Positions 1-9,218 of a DNA stretch of 64,000 nucleotides are shown here, piece after piece; positions within the stretch are counted from its first letter, which is position 1; each line of letters begins with the position of its first letter. The stretch covers positions 999,013 to 1,063,012 of the forward strand of contig NZ_CP015101.1 in the NCBI RefSeq assembly GCF_002214465.1, given 5' to 3'. A program made the position numbers and the translations under genes. The DNA is from Thermococcus barossii (lineage in GTDB: Archaea; Methanobacteriota_B; Thermococci; Thermococcales; Thermococcaceae). Under the pieces are notes generated by a model. The model ran no database searches and was not told the DNA's origin. It worked only from the letters and a program-made list of their open reading frames with translations.

Positions 1-2
1 AC

Positions 3-2240
3 TACCGCGTCACGGTTGGAGTCGAGTACTCCCTCCTCTTCAACGAGATAGACCTGATAGCGATAGGCGTGGAGGGCGGCCTGGGCGTTTATGACATCGA
101 CGTTCCCGCGAGAACCATAGCGATGGCCATAGCCAAGAGCATGCTCAAGATAACCAACATCGTCGAGAACATAGACTTCCCGGACGAGGACAAGAACTTC
201 ACCTGGATGGCCCAGAACTCACCGGAGACCAACGACCTTATAGCGGCGGACGACGCAACGTACGCGGCCATACTCGACCTGAACACGATGGCGAGGCTGG
301 AGCAGAACTACGGGATGGACAGGCAGTTCTACGAGGAGGTTGCCAACTTCGGGGACATCCCACTGCCCAGGGAACTTGAGGTCGTGAAGAAGTACGGGAA
401 GGCAATACTCGGTGACGAGGACCTGCAGATTCTGTTCCTTGAGACCGTGCTGGAGATAATAGACAACGACGATCTGAACGAGATTTACAAGGAGGCTCAG
501 GACGCCGCGAACCCGAAGTCGCCGGAGGAGGAGATGGCGGAGGACTTCAGCGAGACCTCAAAGAAGATCGCCAAGGAAAAGGCGCAGGAGCTGGTGGTGA
601 AGGAGATCAAGAAGAAGAAGTCGTTCCAGTCCCTCTCCCCGGAGAAGCAGAAAAAGGCCCTAAAGGACGCCAAGGGCTCGATAGCTGCAGCGGTTGATAC
701 ATTCATCACGCTGGGCGAGTGGGCGTTCTACAACATCTACGCCACCCTAACACAGCCGCTCCCGGTGAGCATACAGGTTCTCGACCCGCCGGCGAACTAC
801 ACCGTTGAGGCCCAGAGACTCGACACGGCGATACTCCTCGGGGGAGAGGGAGGAAGCCTCGACGGCTGGGGCAACGTGAGCCTCAACTTCGGCGAGACGG
901 ACATTTACAGGGCGGAGTACATAGTTCCCACACCGCTCACCAGGGTCGGACCGCTCTTCAACGGGACGCTGGAGGAAATGAGCGTCGAGATAACAGGGAG
1001 CAGGAAGGGCGAGATGTTCGGGAGCCTCAGGATGGAGATAAAACCCGATCCGAGAAACGCCTCCATGGTGTTCGCCCTCTTCAGGAACGGTGCCTTCACC
1101 GAGGCGTTTTTGGGCTCGTACTTTACCAGCATTGATTCCTTCGACGTCAGAATCGGGAACGATACGATAATCCTGAGTGCCGAGGGAAGGCTCGTTGCAC
1201 TCCCGGAGGACGAGGAGATCCACGTGACCATGAGCGTTGGAAGGCTCTTCACCAACGCGACGATAGAGAGAAGGGGACACTACAGGGGCACCGTCGAGCT
1301 GAAGCCGGCCTTCGGAATCGAGCCTTCCAACGTGGAAACTTCCATCGGCGGGGACGTGGAAACATCCAGGGGAGATGCCAACGGAAGCGTTGTCATTGCG
1401 GTGCCGGAGAACGGGACGGTGGAGCCGCCGGAGATAAATGTTGCTCCCCAAAGGCTCTACATCGGCGGAACCGTGGGAATAGAGACGTCCAAGCCATGCC
1501 CCCTAGCCTGGAGGCTCGGAAGCTTGAGCGGAGAGGGAGCCTTCGTACCCACCGAGAAACTTGAACCCGGAAACCACACGCTCACCGTCATCTGCACCTA
1601 CGGAAACCTGAGCGTGGAGAAGGCCTTCACGATCGAGCTCCTGAAGAGGCCCGAAGTCCGGAACGAGGCCGATGGCAACCTGGTCTCCGCTGACTCTGGT
1701 GACTGGGTGGCGGTCTCCACGAAGACCGACCTTTACAGGCTCTACTTCCTCCCAAGGGTGAAGGTGAGCGGAGTGGTGGCGGTTTACCAGAGGGCCGGGG
1801 AGGTCGAGGCTCAGGAAGGATACGACTATATCACCTACGCGGTCTTCAACGTTACCCACCCCGAGAACTGGAGCATAGCAAATGCAACGCTCCGCTTCAG
1901 GGTTTCGAAGGAGTGGATGGTAAGGCACAACGTGAGCAGGACCTCGCTGCTGCTCCTGCACTACGAGAACGGCTGGAAGGAGTACAAACCGACGTTCGAG
2001 TACGAGGATCTGAGATACGCGTACTACAAGGTCAGCGTGCCGTCGCTTTCACTCTTCGCCGTGGCGGAGAAGGTGAAGGTTGAGAACGAAACCTCTGGAG
2101 AGACGGAAACACCAACCCACACGGAAAGCCCGACCGAAACGACCCCTGCAAGAGCTCCGGAAGGGGGTAACACGACCTATTACGTTCTTGTGGCGCTGGT
2201 TATTCTGGCGCTTTTAGTCTACGCATACAGGAGGCGGTGA
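3..2240 (+). CDS. large surface protein with PGF-pre-PGF-like domain, 5' end outside the window
   Basis: The reading frame is open from the first bases of the window with no stop, so the true start lies upstream; a GTG at 69 is internal. The visible part is 746 codons. It is acidic with many N-x-S/T sequons, as expected for an exported glycoprotein. A Lys/Glu-rich helical stretch (about 490-680) precedes beta-rich segments. Near the C-terminus (about 1870-2070) a stretch resembling the PGF-pre-PGF domain of archaeal surface proteins is followed by a Thr/Glu/Pro linker, one transmembrane helix and a terminal Arg-Arg-Arg. This points to an outward-facing protein anchored by its C-terminus. It is translationally coupled to the next surface gene. 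The specific role is unknown. Confidence 0.8.
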   Translation, partial: YRVTVGVEYSLLFNEIDLIAIGVEGGLGVYDIDVPARTIAMAIAKSMLKITNIVENIDFPDEDKNFTWMAQNSPETNDLIAADDATYAAILDLNTMARLEQNYGMDRQFYEEVANFGDIPLPRELEVVKKYGKAILGDEDLQILFLETVLEIIDNDDLNEIYKEAQDAANPKSPEEEMAEDFSETSKKIAKEKAQELVVKEIKKKKSFQSLSPEKQKKALKDAKGSIAAAVDTFITLGEWAFYNIYATLTQPLPVSIQVLDPPANYTVEAQRLDTAILLGGEGGSLDGWGNVSLNFGETDIYRAEYIVPTPLTRVGPLFNGTLEEMSVEITGSRKGEMFGSLRMEIKPDPRNASMVFALFRNGAFTEAFLGSYFTSIDSFDVRIGNDTIILSAEGRLVALPEDEEIHVTMSVGRLFTNATIERRGHYRGTVELKPAFGIEPSNVETSIGGDVETSRGDANGSVVIAVPENGTVEPPEINVAPQRLYIGGTVGIETSKPCPLAWRLGSLSGEGAFVPTEKLEPGNHTLTVICTYGNLSVEKAFTIELLKRPEVRNEADGNLVSADSGDWVAVSTKTDLYRLYFLPRVKVSGVVAVYQRAGEVEAQEGYDYITYAVFNVTHPENWSIANATLRFRVSKEWMVRHNVSRTSLLLLHYENGWKEYKPTFEYEDLRYAYYKVSVPSLSLFAVAEKVKVENETSGETETPTHTESPTETTPARAPEGGNTTYYVLVALVILALLVYAYRRR

Positions 2241-2242
2241 AG

Positions 2243-3037
2243 GTGGGAAAAAGCCTGTTCCTTTTCCTATTTCTTTCGTGCCTTCTGGCCTTTTCGGGAT
2301 TGACCGCGGGAACTCCTTCAGAGAAGGTGGCCTTCTACGATGACTTCAGTTCGGGAAGCATAGAGGGGAAATGGAGCCTGGATACAGCCGGAAAGGGCAA
2401 CGGATTCAGCGAAGAGGACGGTGCAGCGGTTTTCGAAACCTACGGCCTCAGGCTCAGGGACTACCACAAGGAGCACGTCTTCCTCAGAAGCAAGGTGATA
2501 ACGATTGATGACTGGGACTCCATAAAGTTCTTCGGTGTGTGGAAGTTCACAGACCCGGGAACTGCTGAGATGTGGTTCAGAATCTACGATGTCGATTCGG
2601 GAAAGTACCTGGGAATGCGCTACATAAGCTGGCCTTCAGACAAGATAGCCTACGATTTGCCCGGTGGGACTCTCAGCGAAGCCAGGCAGATTCCCAGGGA
2701 GTACAAATCATTCAAAGTCGTCCTCTACAAAGACCACGTCGAGTTTTGGGAATCGGGGGAGCTGATCAAAAACGCCTCAACGAGGGAGTTTGAAAACGCC
2801 ACCCATTTCCAGCTTCTCATAGGTGGATGGGACGACAGCCCCGTGAAGTCCCATATCTACTTCAGACAGGCGGGGGTCTCCTACGAGTTCAGTCCCACAG
2901 AAACGGAAACCGAGACCAGTTCCCCAACCGAGAGTTCAAGTCCAGAAAAGACATCCTCCCCCACCAGCTCAGGAAAAACCTGCGGGCCCGGAATAATGGT
3001 CATCCTGGTGATCCTCGTCGCAATTAGAAGACGCTAA
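2243..3037 (+). CDS. secreted lectin-like protein with CGP-CTERM tail
   Basis: About 264 residues. It begins with a hydrophobic signal peptide and continues as a beta-rich domain resembling concanavalin/LamG-type sugar-binding modules (a 'FYDDFSSG' opening and alternating aromatic strands). A Thr/Ser/Glu linker follows, then the CGP-CTERM signature: Cys-Gly-Pro, a hydrophobic stretch and Arg-Arg-Arg. That tail is a known Thermococcales surface-sorting signal. A GTG at 2237 overlaps the previous stop by four bases, but AGGAGG at 2229-2234 sits only 2 nt from it and 8 nt from the GTG at 2243, so 2243 is preferred. It is probably co-expressed with the upstream surface protein. The ligand cannot be told from sequence. 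Confidence 0.8.
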   Translation: MGKSLFLFLFLSCLLAFSGLTAGTPSEKVAFYDDFSSGSIEGKWSLDTAGKGNGFSEEDGAAVFETYGLRLRDYHKEHVFLRSKVITIDDWDSIKFFGVWKFTDPGTAEMWFRIYDVDSGKYLGMRYISWPSDKIAYDLPGGTLSEARQIPREYKSFKVVLYKDHVEFWESGELIKNASTREFENATHFQLLIGGWDDSPVKSHIYFRQAGVSYEFSPTETETETSSPTESSSPEKTSSPTSSGKTCGPGIMVILVILVAIRRR

Positions 3038-3042
3038 CATTT

Positions 3043-4584
3043 TCAATCTTTTGAGTAGAAGTCCGGGAAAAGCTCGACCTCCTGGACGTAGCTCCTACGG
3101 AGCCTTAAAGCGGTGTAAGCTCTCTCAAGCTCCCTGCCGAGGTAGAAGGCGTGCCTCGGGGAGATGGAAAAGCGCTCAAGGATCGTGTCGATTATCGCGT
3201 TTGGCTCGTCTCCGACTACCGTCAGAACTGCTTTGGTTCCCCTGTGGGCGTTCACCCATATCCTTCCGTTTTCGACCCAGATGCGGAAGTAGACCGGCTC
3301 AAGCTCCACCGGCCTTTCCCTCGCCTCGATGATTTCCTCCGCCGGCTCGAAGCTCCACTCCGGGCTTCTCTTTTCCTTTAAAATCAGCAGGTCGAAGCCT
3401 AAATCCTTCGGCATCTCAAAGAGGTTCATGTCTATTGCCCTTCTAAGCTCCCTTACCGAACCTTTGGCTTTGGCGCTCGTCTCCGTTGTGAGAAGCAGGT
3501 TTATTGAAAGCTCCCTCGCGATTCCAGCGAGCAAAGCGTTCATCCCGACGCTGTCGGCGTCGTAGAGCTCGACGACGTTTCCAACCCCCGCCAGAAGAAC
3601 ATCGTCCGGATTCCTCTCCCGGTAGAGCTGGAATGCCGTTACAGAGCGCGCCAGATGGGGGACGTGCTCGAGTATTAAATCCGGGATCACCGCCTTGTAA
3701 CCGAGGTCAAGGGCCCTTTCCTTCAGCCCCTCAAGGAACTCGACCCTCTCAGCAGGTTTGGTCGGGAAGAATCCCTTCCTCTGGTTGGTCGGGATTAAAA
3801 CGACGGGCTTTTCGGTTACGAGTTCCTCAAGGTTGCCGGCATCAACGCTCAGGAAGAGGTCGGCGTAGCTCAGGGCCTTCTCGATTTCGGCCGTGTTGAG
3901 CGAGTCAAAACTTACCGGGACGTCGAAGCCCTTCTCTTTAAGCCCCTCGCGTATTTCGGGGATCAGCTCGATGAAGCCGAGGTTTGTCTCGCCCGCTATC
4001 ATCCCGATGTCGATTATATCGGCCCCCTCGCGGAGGTAGTGGAGGGCCTTCTCAATCGTTCCCTCAACTCCAAGCCTCGGGGCATCGACGACCTCGCCGA
4101 GTATCCTCGCCGGAAAGTCCCTTCCGACCGGAAGATTCCCTATGAGGACGTTCCAGGGCTTTTTGAGGGCTTTCTCGATGTAGCGCCTGTTCCTCGTTTT
4201 GTTCCTTATGTCCTCAACCCTCCTGAGGGCATCGAAGGAGAAGAGCTTGTCCGCGGGAACCTCTTTGCTCAGTTTGAAGCCGTTTTCAACCGCCTTCAGC
4301 GTCTGGGGAATGTCCATCGCGTTCCTCGGCCCCTTGAAGGCGGGGATTCCGAGCTCATTCTCTATGAGTTGAGCCGAGCCCCTGACGAGTCCGGGGATTA
4401 AGATTAGGTCATAGTCCTCACTCTTTATACCTGCCTTTTTTAGATAGCCCGCTATCATCTCGGGCGTTAGGAAGGCGGCGACGCTCACCGGTGTGACAAA
4501 GACATCACAGCCCTGGCCATACTTTCTAACGAGTGGCTCGGCGAGCCTTCCCGTGACGAGGAGGATTCTTCCGGGGCACTTCAT
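3043..4584 (-). CDS. dihydropteroate synthase-like protein (archaeal DHPS-related family)
   Basis: 513 residues. An N-terminal alpha/beta domain (about 1-150) precedes a TIM-barrel with pterin-binding features ('ADIIDIGM', 'VSFDSLN', 'SVDAGN') and a C-terminal domain. This matches the archaeal DHPS-related family (TIGR00284-like, related to MJ0107), which is longer than bacterial FolP. It may act in pterin or folate-type cofactor synthesis, but the substrate in Thermococcales is not settled. A TATA-like TAAATA lies about 25 nt before the ATG and no ribosome site is visible, so the mRNA is probably leaderless. It converges on the surface-protein gene ending at 3037. Confidence 0.82.
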   Translation of the reverse strand: MKCPGRILLVTGRLAEPLVRKYGQGCDVFVTPVSVAAFLTPEMIAGYLKKAGIKSEDYDLILIPGLVRGSAQLIENELGIPAFKGPRNAMDIPQTLKAVENGFKLSKEVPADKLFSFDALRRVEDIRNKTRNRRYIEKALKKPWNVLIGNLPVGRDFPARILGEVVDAPRLGVEGTIEKALHYLREGADIIDIGMIAGETNLGFIELIPEIREGLKEKGFDVPVSFDSLNTAEIEKALSYADLFLSVDAGNLEELVTEKPVVLIPTNQRKGFFPTKPAERVEFLEGLKERALDLGYKAVIPDLILEHVPHLARSVTAFQLYRERNPDDVLLAGVGNVVELYDADSVGMNALLAGIARELSINLLLTTETSAKAKGSVRELRRAIDMNLFEMPKDLGFDLLILKEKRSPEWSFEPAEEIIEARERPVELEPVYFRIWVENGRIWVNAHRGTKAVLTVVGDEPNAIIDTILERFSISPRHAFYLGRELERAYTALRLRRSYVQEVELFPDFYSKD

Positions 4585-4646
4585 GTGCCTGGATTGGCCC
4601 CGAAAGTATTTAGGCTTTTGGAGGGAACATCCCCAGGGTGGTGGCG

Positions 4647-5360
4647 GTGATACGCGTCGGAACCTGCGGCTTCTGCGAGAGCCATTCCCGCTATTACCGG
4701 GACTTCGATGCGATAGAGATCCAGCAGACCTTCTACCGGATTCTGAGGGAGAAGACGCTCGAACGCTGGAGGGAGGAAGCCCCGGAGGAGTTTACCTTTG
4801 CCATCAAGGCCTTTCAGGGCGTAACTCATCCACCGAACAGTCCGACATGGCGGAGGAGCAACGTGAGGCCGGTTAAGGAGGTAGGCCTCCTGAGGCCAAC
4901 GAGCGACGTTTTTCACTTCTGGCGTCTAACCCTGCGGGAGACTGAAATTTTAGGGGCAAGGTTCATCCTTATCCAGCTGCCGAGGAGTTTCAAAGAGAGT
5001 GAGGAGAGCTTTGCCAACGCGGAAAGGTTCTTTGAGACTGCTGAGAGGGGTGACTTCGAGATAGCCGTTGAGCTGCGCGGCTGGAGCGAGAGGGGGATAA
5101 AGCACTTCGTGAGGGACTTCGATGTTATAGACGTAACAGACCCGCTGGTGAGGGTTCCGCTCCACAGGGGAGAGACCAGCTACTACCGCCTCCACGGACG
5201 CTATGAGGACGGGAGGATAATCTACCGCCATTCCTACAGCGATGAAGAGCTGGAAAAAATAAGGGAGCGCGTCCTCGGCTGGAACCGCGCGGAGAGCTTC
5301 GTTTTCTTCAACAACTCGGACATGTGCAGGGACGCAAAGCGCTTCAAGGCACTTATATAG
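4647..5360 (+). CDS. DUF72 family protein (TIM-barrel-like)
   Basis: About 237 residues. It has the typical DUF72 opening 'RVGTCGF', then 'FDAIEIQQTFYR', 'FTFAIKAFQGVTHP', 'AVELRG' and a C-terminal 'YYRLHGR' and 'FVFFNNSD' (conserved Asn-Asn). DUF72 proteins are widespread TIM-barrel-like proteins of unproven function. Starts at GTG 4638, 4641 and 4647 are possible; the family usually begins at the residue after the 4647 GTG, and GGTGG just upstream supports that choice. The gene converges on gyaR, and the 60-nt gap between the two stops contains a box C/D sRNA on the opposite strand. Confidence 0.85.
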   Translation: MIRVGTCGFCESHSRYYRDFDAIEIQQTFYRILREKTLERWREEAPEEFTFAIKAFQGVTHPPNSPTWRRSNVRPVKEVGLLRPTSDVFHFWRLTLRETEILGARFILIQLPRSFKESEESFANAERFFETAERGDFEIAVELRGWSERGIKHFVRDFDVIDVTDPLVRVPLHRGETSYYRLHGRYEDGRIIYRHSYSDEELEKIRERVLGWNRAESFVFFNNSDMCRDAKRFKALI

Positions 5361-5416
5361 GCTCAGGCACGGGTCCAGCTCATCATGGGTCAGGCGAGGG
5401 CGTCGTCATCATCGCC
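5360..5416 (-). ncRNA. box C/D guide sRNA
   Basis: On the minus strand all four boxes are perfect and in order: box C ATGATGA (5412-5406), a 12-nt guide, box D' CTGA (5393-5390), a CCC spacer, box C' ATGATGA (5386-5380), a 13-nt guide, and box D CTGA (5366-5363). A short terminal stem GGC/GCC closes it (5416-5414 with 5362-5360). This is the standard layout of thermococcal 2'-O-methylation guide RNAs bound by L7Ae, Nop5 and fibrillarin. By the D+5 rule both guides would address a G: the D' guide pairs with GCGAGGGCGUCG and the D guide with GCACGGGUCCAGC. The RNA starts a few bases after the gyaR stop codon and ends at the stop codon of the convergent DUF72 gene, so it is probably processed from the gyaR 3' UTR. 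Confidence 0.88.
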
Positions 5417-5421
5417 GGGGG

Positions 5422-6426
5422 TTACTCGAACCCCGGCTTCCTGACGTTTAGAACTTCTCTATTGACCAGCGTCGGCGGGACTTCACCGTTCTTGAAGGCT
5501 ATGATGTTCCTCGCAACCAGCTCCGCCATTCCCTCCCTGGCTCCAAAGGTCGCGCTGCCTATGTGGGGGGCTAAGACGACGTTCTTCAGGCTGAAGAGCT
5601 CCTCGTGATAGTAGGGCTCTTCCTCGTAGACGTCCAGGCCTGCTCCAGCAATCCAGCCCTCCTTGAGGGCCTTAACGAGCGCGCTGGTATCAACGACCTT
5701 ACCGCGCGCGATGTTTACCAGTATCGCGGTGGGCTTCATGAGTTTAAGCTCCCGCTCGCCTATCATGCGGTAGGTTTCCTTCGTGAGGGGAACGGCCAGA
5801 ACCACGAAGTCGCTCTTCTTGAGAAGCTCGTCCAGCGGTTTGAACTCGGCGCCGAGCTCCTTTTCTACCTCTGGCTTCCTGCTCTTTGAGTTGTAAAGGA
5901 TTTTCATGCCGAAGCCCCTGGCTCTTCTCGCCACCGCCTGGCCGATTCTGCCGAAGCCGATTATCCCTATGGTCTTGCCGTAGACGTCGTAACCCAAAAA
6001 CCAGCGCGGGTGCCAGGCGACGCCCTTCCTCTTCCACTCGCCGGAGCGGGTGAATCGGTCAGCTTCAATGAGCCTCCTGGCAGTGGCGAGCAGAAGAACC
6101 CAGGCGAAGTCAGCGGTGGCGTCGGTGAGGACGTCGGGCGTGTTGGTGACGTATATTCCCCTTCTGGTGGCCTCCTCGACGTCTATGTTGTCGTAGCCCA
6201 CCGCATAGTTCGCCACTATCCTCAGCCTCGGCGCCGCATCGAAGACCTCGGCGTCAATCCTCTCGCTCAGCATTGTAACGAGGGCGTCCACATTTTTAAC
6301 CTTCCGAAGCAGGACTTCCCTCGGAATCTCGTGCTCGTCCTCCCAGACCTCGACCTCGAAGTGCTCCCTCAGCATCTCGATGCCGTTCTCGGGAATGGCG
6401 CGAGTGATGAGAACCCTCGGTTTCAT
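5422..6426 (-). CDS. gyaR: glyoxylate reductase (D-2-hydroxyacid dehydrogenase)
   Basis: 334 residues, the length of the characterised Pyrococcus horikoshii enzyme. It reduces glyoxylate to glycolate with NAD(P)H. It has the D-2-hydroxyacid dehydrogenase layout: split substrate domain and a central Rossmann fold with GFGRIG (about residue 157). The catalytic Arg lies in 'NIARG' (about 241), Glu in 'YEEEP' (about 270) and His in 'APHIGS' (about 288). The frame extends 39 codons upstream, but the ATG at 6426 has GGGGTGGG in front and gives the family's usual 'MKPRVLIT' start. It diverges from the RNA methyltransferase gene with a shared TATA region. A GC hairpin (about 5414-5437) spans the stop codon. 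Confidence 0.95.
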   Translation of the reverse strand: MKPRVLITRAIPENGIEMLREHFEVEVWEDEHEIPREVLLRKVKNVDALVTMLSERIDAEVFDAAPRLRIVANYAVGYDNIDVEEATRRGIYVTNTPDVLTDATADFAWVLLLATARRLIEADRFTRSGEWKRKGVAWHPRWFLGYDVYGKTIGIIGFGRIGQAVARRARGFGMKILYNSKSRKPEVEKELGAEFKPLDELLKKSDFVVLAVPLTKETYRMIGERELKLMKPTAILVNIARGKVVDTSALVKALKEGWIAGAGLDVYEEEPYYHEELFSLKNVVLAPHIGSATFGAREGMAELVARNIIAFKNGEVPPTLVNREVLNVRKPGFE

Positions 6427-6455
6427 GTTCCCACCCCCATCGAGGGTATGCGAGG

Positions 6456-6466
6456 GATATAAAAAC
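6456..6466. promoter_or_regulatory. shared divergent TATA region for gyaR and the RNA methyltransferase gene
   Basis: GATATAAAAAC lies 21 nt before the plus-strand ATG at 6487 and about 30 nt before the minus-strand ATG at 6426. The A/T core reads as a TATA box on both strands, in a 60-bp intergenic region. The plus-strand gene would be nearly leaderless. The gyaR transcript would carry a short leader with its GGTGGG site. The two transcription units may exclude each other at this core. Confidence 0.55.
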
Positions 6467-6486
6467 CCTGACGGTGAGTTCAGGAC

Positions 6487-7752
6487 ATGAACGTTGAAGG
6501 GAAGATAGGGAAGCTCAGCGACGACGGCCTCGGCCTTCTGCACGCCGAGAACAAAACCGTTTACGTTCCCTTCGCCTACCCCGGCGACAGCGTTCGGGTT
6601 AAATCGACAAAAAGGCGGTTTGGAAGGTTAATCGCCCGGGACTTTGAGCTTTTAGAACCCTCATCGCTCAGGCAGACCCCGAGGTGCCCCCACTTCGGCA
6701 AATGCGGCGGCTGCCTCTGGGAGGGGTTAAAGTACGGGGAGGGACTAAAACTCAAAGCGGAGCTCTTTGAGCGGATAACCGGGATAAGCGCCGAGACCAG
6801 GGGCTCGCCGAGGATATGGGGCTTCAGGAACGTGAGCAACTTCATAGTTACAACCGCTGGAATTGGCCTCAAGGAGTACGGAAACCCTCTCGGCATCGTT
6901 GGGCTTTCAGAGTGTCCAATCTTCTCGAAGAGGACGCGCGGGTATCTTCGCGCTTTGAGAGAGTTTTTAGCTGAAACAGGCCTCAAGCCATGGGACTTGA
7001 GGGCAAAACGCGGCGAGGTTCATTACCTCCAGGTCAGGGAGGGCAAGTTCACGGGAGAGGTCATGGTGAACCTCATCGCCCACGTCAGGCCCTCGGAGGA
7101 AGTTCTGGAGGCCTTCGTAGATTATTTCTCCTTCGCCGATTCCATCTATTGGAGCGTCAAGGCCGATGAAAGGGACGACCCGAGGGGCGAGCCACTTCAC
7201 GTCTCCGGGGAGGAGCTGATACGCGAGCGCATCGGGAACGTTACCTACCTCATTCACCCCAACAGCTTCTTCCAGACCAACAGCTATGCCCTTGGGCTGC
7301 TCCTCAAGGCGGTTGAGGGCTTCGCCGAGGGTGAAAAGGTCCTCGACCTGTACTCCGGCGTTGGGACGTTTGGCATTTACTTGGCGAAGAGGGGTTTTTC
7401 GGTTGAGGGAATCGAGGCGAACCCCTTCGCGGTGGAGATGGCCAATCGGAACGCCGAGCTGAACGGCGTTGATGCGGTCTTCAAAGTTGGAAAATCTGAG
7501 GAAACACCAATCGGCGATTATGACACGGTCATAGTCGACCCGCCGAGGAGGGGACTGAAGGAAGCGGGTGAGCTCTTGGTGAAGAGCGGCGTTGAGAGAA
7601 TCGTCTACGTCTCCTGCAATCCAGGGGCGTTTAAACTCGACTACGAGAACCACCTGGGGAAGGCCTACCGCGTTGAAGGGGCGATCTTGGTGGACATGTT
7701 TCCGCACACGCCGCACGTTGAGGCCGTGGTGGAGCTCGTGAGGGAAGGGTAA
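6487..7752 (+). CDS. TRAM-domain Fe-S RNA (uracil-C5)-methyltransferase, RlmD/TrmA family
   Basis: 421 residues. An N-terminal TRAM-like RNA-binding domain (about 1-58) is followed by Cys67, Cys73, Cys76 ('[10 protein letters not shown]') and Cys143 ('CPIF'), the four ligands of the family's [4Fe-4S] cluster. The SAM-binding motif '[10 protein letters not shown]' is at 287-296, 'DPPRRGL' follows, and the catalytic Cys377 sits in 'YVSCNPG'. The enzyme makes m5U in rRNA or tRNA. Pyrococcus abyssi has two such paralogues, one for tRNA U54 and one for 23S rRNA; sequence alone does not decide which this is. Divergent from gyaR. Confidence 0.9.
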   Translation: MNVEGKIGKLSDDGLGLLHAENKTVYVPFAYPGDSVRVKSTKRRFGRLIARDFELLEPSSLRQTPRCPHFGKCGGCLWEGLKYGEGLKLKAELFERITGISAETRGSPRIWGFRNVSNFIVTTAGIGLKEYGNPLGIVGLSECPIFSKRTRGYLRALREFLAETGLKPWDLRAKRGEVHYLQVREGKFTGEVMVNLIAHVRPSEEVLEAFVDYFSFADSIYWSVKADERDDPRGEPLHVSGEELIRERIGNVTYLIHPNSFFQTNSYALGLLLKAVEGFAEGEKVLDLYSGVGTFGIYLAKRGFSVEGIEANPFAVEMANRNAELNGVDAVFKVGKSEETPIGDYDTVIVDPPRRGLKEAGELLVKSGVERIVYVSCNPGAFKLDYENHLGKAYRVEGAILVDMFPHTPHVEAVVELVREG

Positions 7753-7778
7753 CTATCCAGCGGACATTGCTCCCGCAA

Positions 7779-7789
7779 CTTTTAAATAG
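7779..7789 (+). promoter_or_regulatory. TATA box of the DUF234 ATPase gene
   Basis: CTTTTAAATAG lies about 23 nt before the ATG at 7812. No ribosome-binding site is present between them, so the transcript probably starts at or next to the start codon (leaderless). Confidence 0.55.
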
Positions 7790-7811
7790 TTGAAACGCGA
7801 GTATTATACTC

Positions 7812-9206
7812 ATGAGTAGACAAAAGTTCATAGACAGGGAACGCGAACTGGAGTTCCTTGAGAGGGCATACTCCAGCGATAGGGCCGAGTTCCTTGTGAT
7901 CTATGGCAGGAGGAGAATCGGCAAGACCGAACTGCTGCTGCACTTCGCAAGGGATAAGCCACACGTCTACTTCCTGGCAACGGAGAGGCCTTACCGTGAC
8001 AACCTGAGGGAGCTCCAGAGACTCCTGTCGGAATTCCTCGGGGACAGGCTCTTCGGGAAGGTGACCTTTGAGGACGTAGACGAGCTCCTCATGGCGTTCA
8101 CCGAAAGGATTGGGGACGAGAAGGTAATCTTGATAATCGACGAGTTTCCCCTGTTAATCGAGCACCATCGCCCGGTCCTCTCGCTCCTTCAGAAGGCTTG
8201 GGACCTGAAGCTGTCTGAGACAAGGATAATGCTTATCCTCTGCGGTTCAAGCGTTTCGGCGATGGAAAGCGAGGTTTTGGCCTACAAAAGCCCCCTTTAC
8301 GGAAGGAGAACCGGGCAGTGGCGCTTAACCGAGATTCCCTTCTTCCACATCGGGGAGTTTCTGCCCGGCTACACCGTTGAGAACCTTGTGAAAGTGTACG
8401 GCATCACCGGGGGAATTCCGGCCTACCTGCTCCAGTTCGACCCGAAAAAGGACTTCGACGAGAACGTGGTTGAAAACGTACTCTCGAAGGGCGCCTTTCT
8501 CTACGAGGAGGCGGAGTTTCTGCTCCGCGAGGAGCTCCGCGAACCGGCCAACTACTTCGCGATACTCCAGGCCATAGCGAGCGGAAGGAGCAGGTTCGGG
8601 GAGATAGTGAACTCCACCGGACTCGACAAGAGCCTCGTGTCGAAGTACCTAGCCGTTCTCCAGAGGCTCGGAATTGTGGAGAGGGAGGTCCCCGTTACCG
8701 CGACGCTTAAGGAAGCAAGCAAGAGAGGACTGTACTCGATAGCCGACAACTACTTCGCCTTCTGGTTCCGCTACGTGCTGCCGAACAAGGGCTATCTTGA
8801 GGCAGGACTGGCGGAGGAAGTCTGGGAGCGCTCAAAGAGCGACTTTAACGCCTACATGGGTTCCGTCTTCGAGAAACTCATCAGGAATCCGGAAGTTTTC
8901 TTAAGGCTCACGGGGTTCCGCTTCACGAAGCTCGGCCGCTGGTGGAGAAAAGGCGAGGAGATTGATTTGCTGGCCCTGAACGAGATGGAGAAGAGGGCTT
9001 TGCTCATTGAAGTCAAGTGGAAGGAGCTGAGCGAGAGGGAGGCTAGGGGGATTTTGAAGGATTTGGAGAGAAAGGCAGGACTTGTTGGCTTGGAGGACTG
9101 GGAGAAGAGCTATGGACTGATGGCCAAGAGTTTAGAGGGAAAAAAAGAGCTGAGAGCTGAAGGCTGGCTCGTCTGGGACTTGGAGGATTTCAAGGAGAAA
9201 GGATAG
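7812..9206 (+). CDS. archaeal AAA ATPase with DUF234 nuclease-like domain
   Basis: 464 residues. The N-terminal AAA domain carries the Walker A 'YGRRRIGKTELL', a Walker B 'ILIIDEFPLL' and a sensor-like 'LILCGSSVSAME'. A winged-helix segment (about 255-310, 'LDKSLVSKYLAVLQRLGIVERE') leads into a C-terminal DUF234 domain. That domain has a PD-(D/E)XK-like pattern: 'GRWWRKGEEIDLLA', then 'LLIEVKWK'. These multicopy archaeal ATPases are common in accessory regions of Thermococcales, and their cellular role is unproven. The gene is leaderless and converges on infB with a 12-bp gap. A second ATPase of a related but distinct (DUF4143) family lies at 17.3-18.5 kb. Confidence 0.85.
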   Translation: MSRQKFIDRERELEFLERAYSSDRAEFLVIYGRRRIGKTELLLHFARDKPHVYFLATERPYRDNLRELQRLLSEFLGDRLFGKVTFEDVDELLMAFTERIGDEKVILIIDEFPLLIEHHRPVLSLLQKAWDLKLSETRIMLILCGSSVSAMESEVLAYKSPLYGRRTGQWRLTEIPFFHIGEFLPGYTVENLVKVYGITGGIPAYLLQFDPKKDFDENVVENVLSKGAFLYEEAEFLLREELREPANYFAILQAIASGRSRFGEIVNSTGLDKSLVSKYLAVLQRLGIVEREVPVTATLKEASKRGLYSIADNYFAFWFRYVLPNKGYLEAGLAEEVWERSKSDFNAYMGSVFEKLIRNPEVFLRLTGFRFTKLGRWWRKGEEIDLLALNEMEKRALLIEVKWKELSEREARGILKDLERKAGLVGLEDWEKSYGLMAKSLEGKKELRAEGWLVWDLEDFKEKG

Positions 9207-9218
9207 AAATCCGAGAAC

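Noticed and set aside
5414-5437. Stretch on the minus strand resembling a tRNA T arm (TTCGAGT loop)
   Set aside because: The loop-closing pair is wrong, no other tRNA arms are present, and the bases encode the conserved end of gyaR; it is better read as a GC hairpin around the stop codon.
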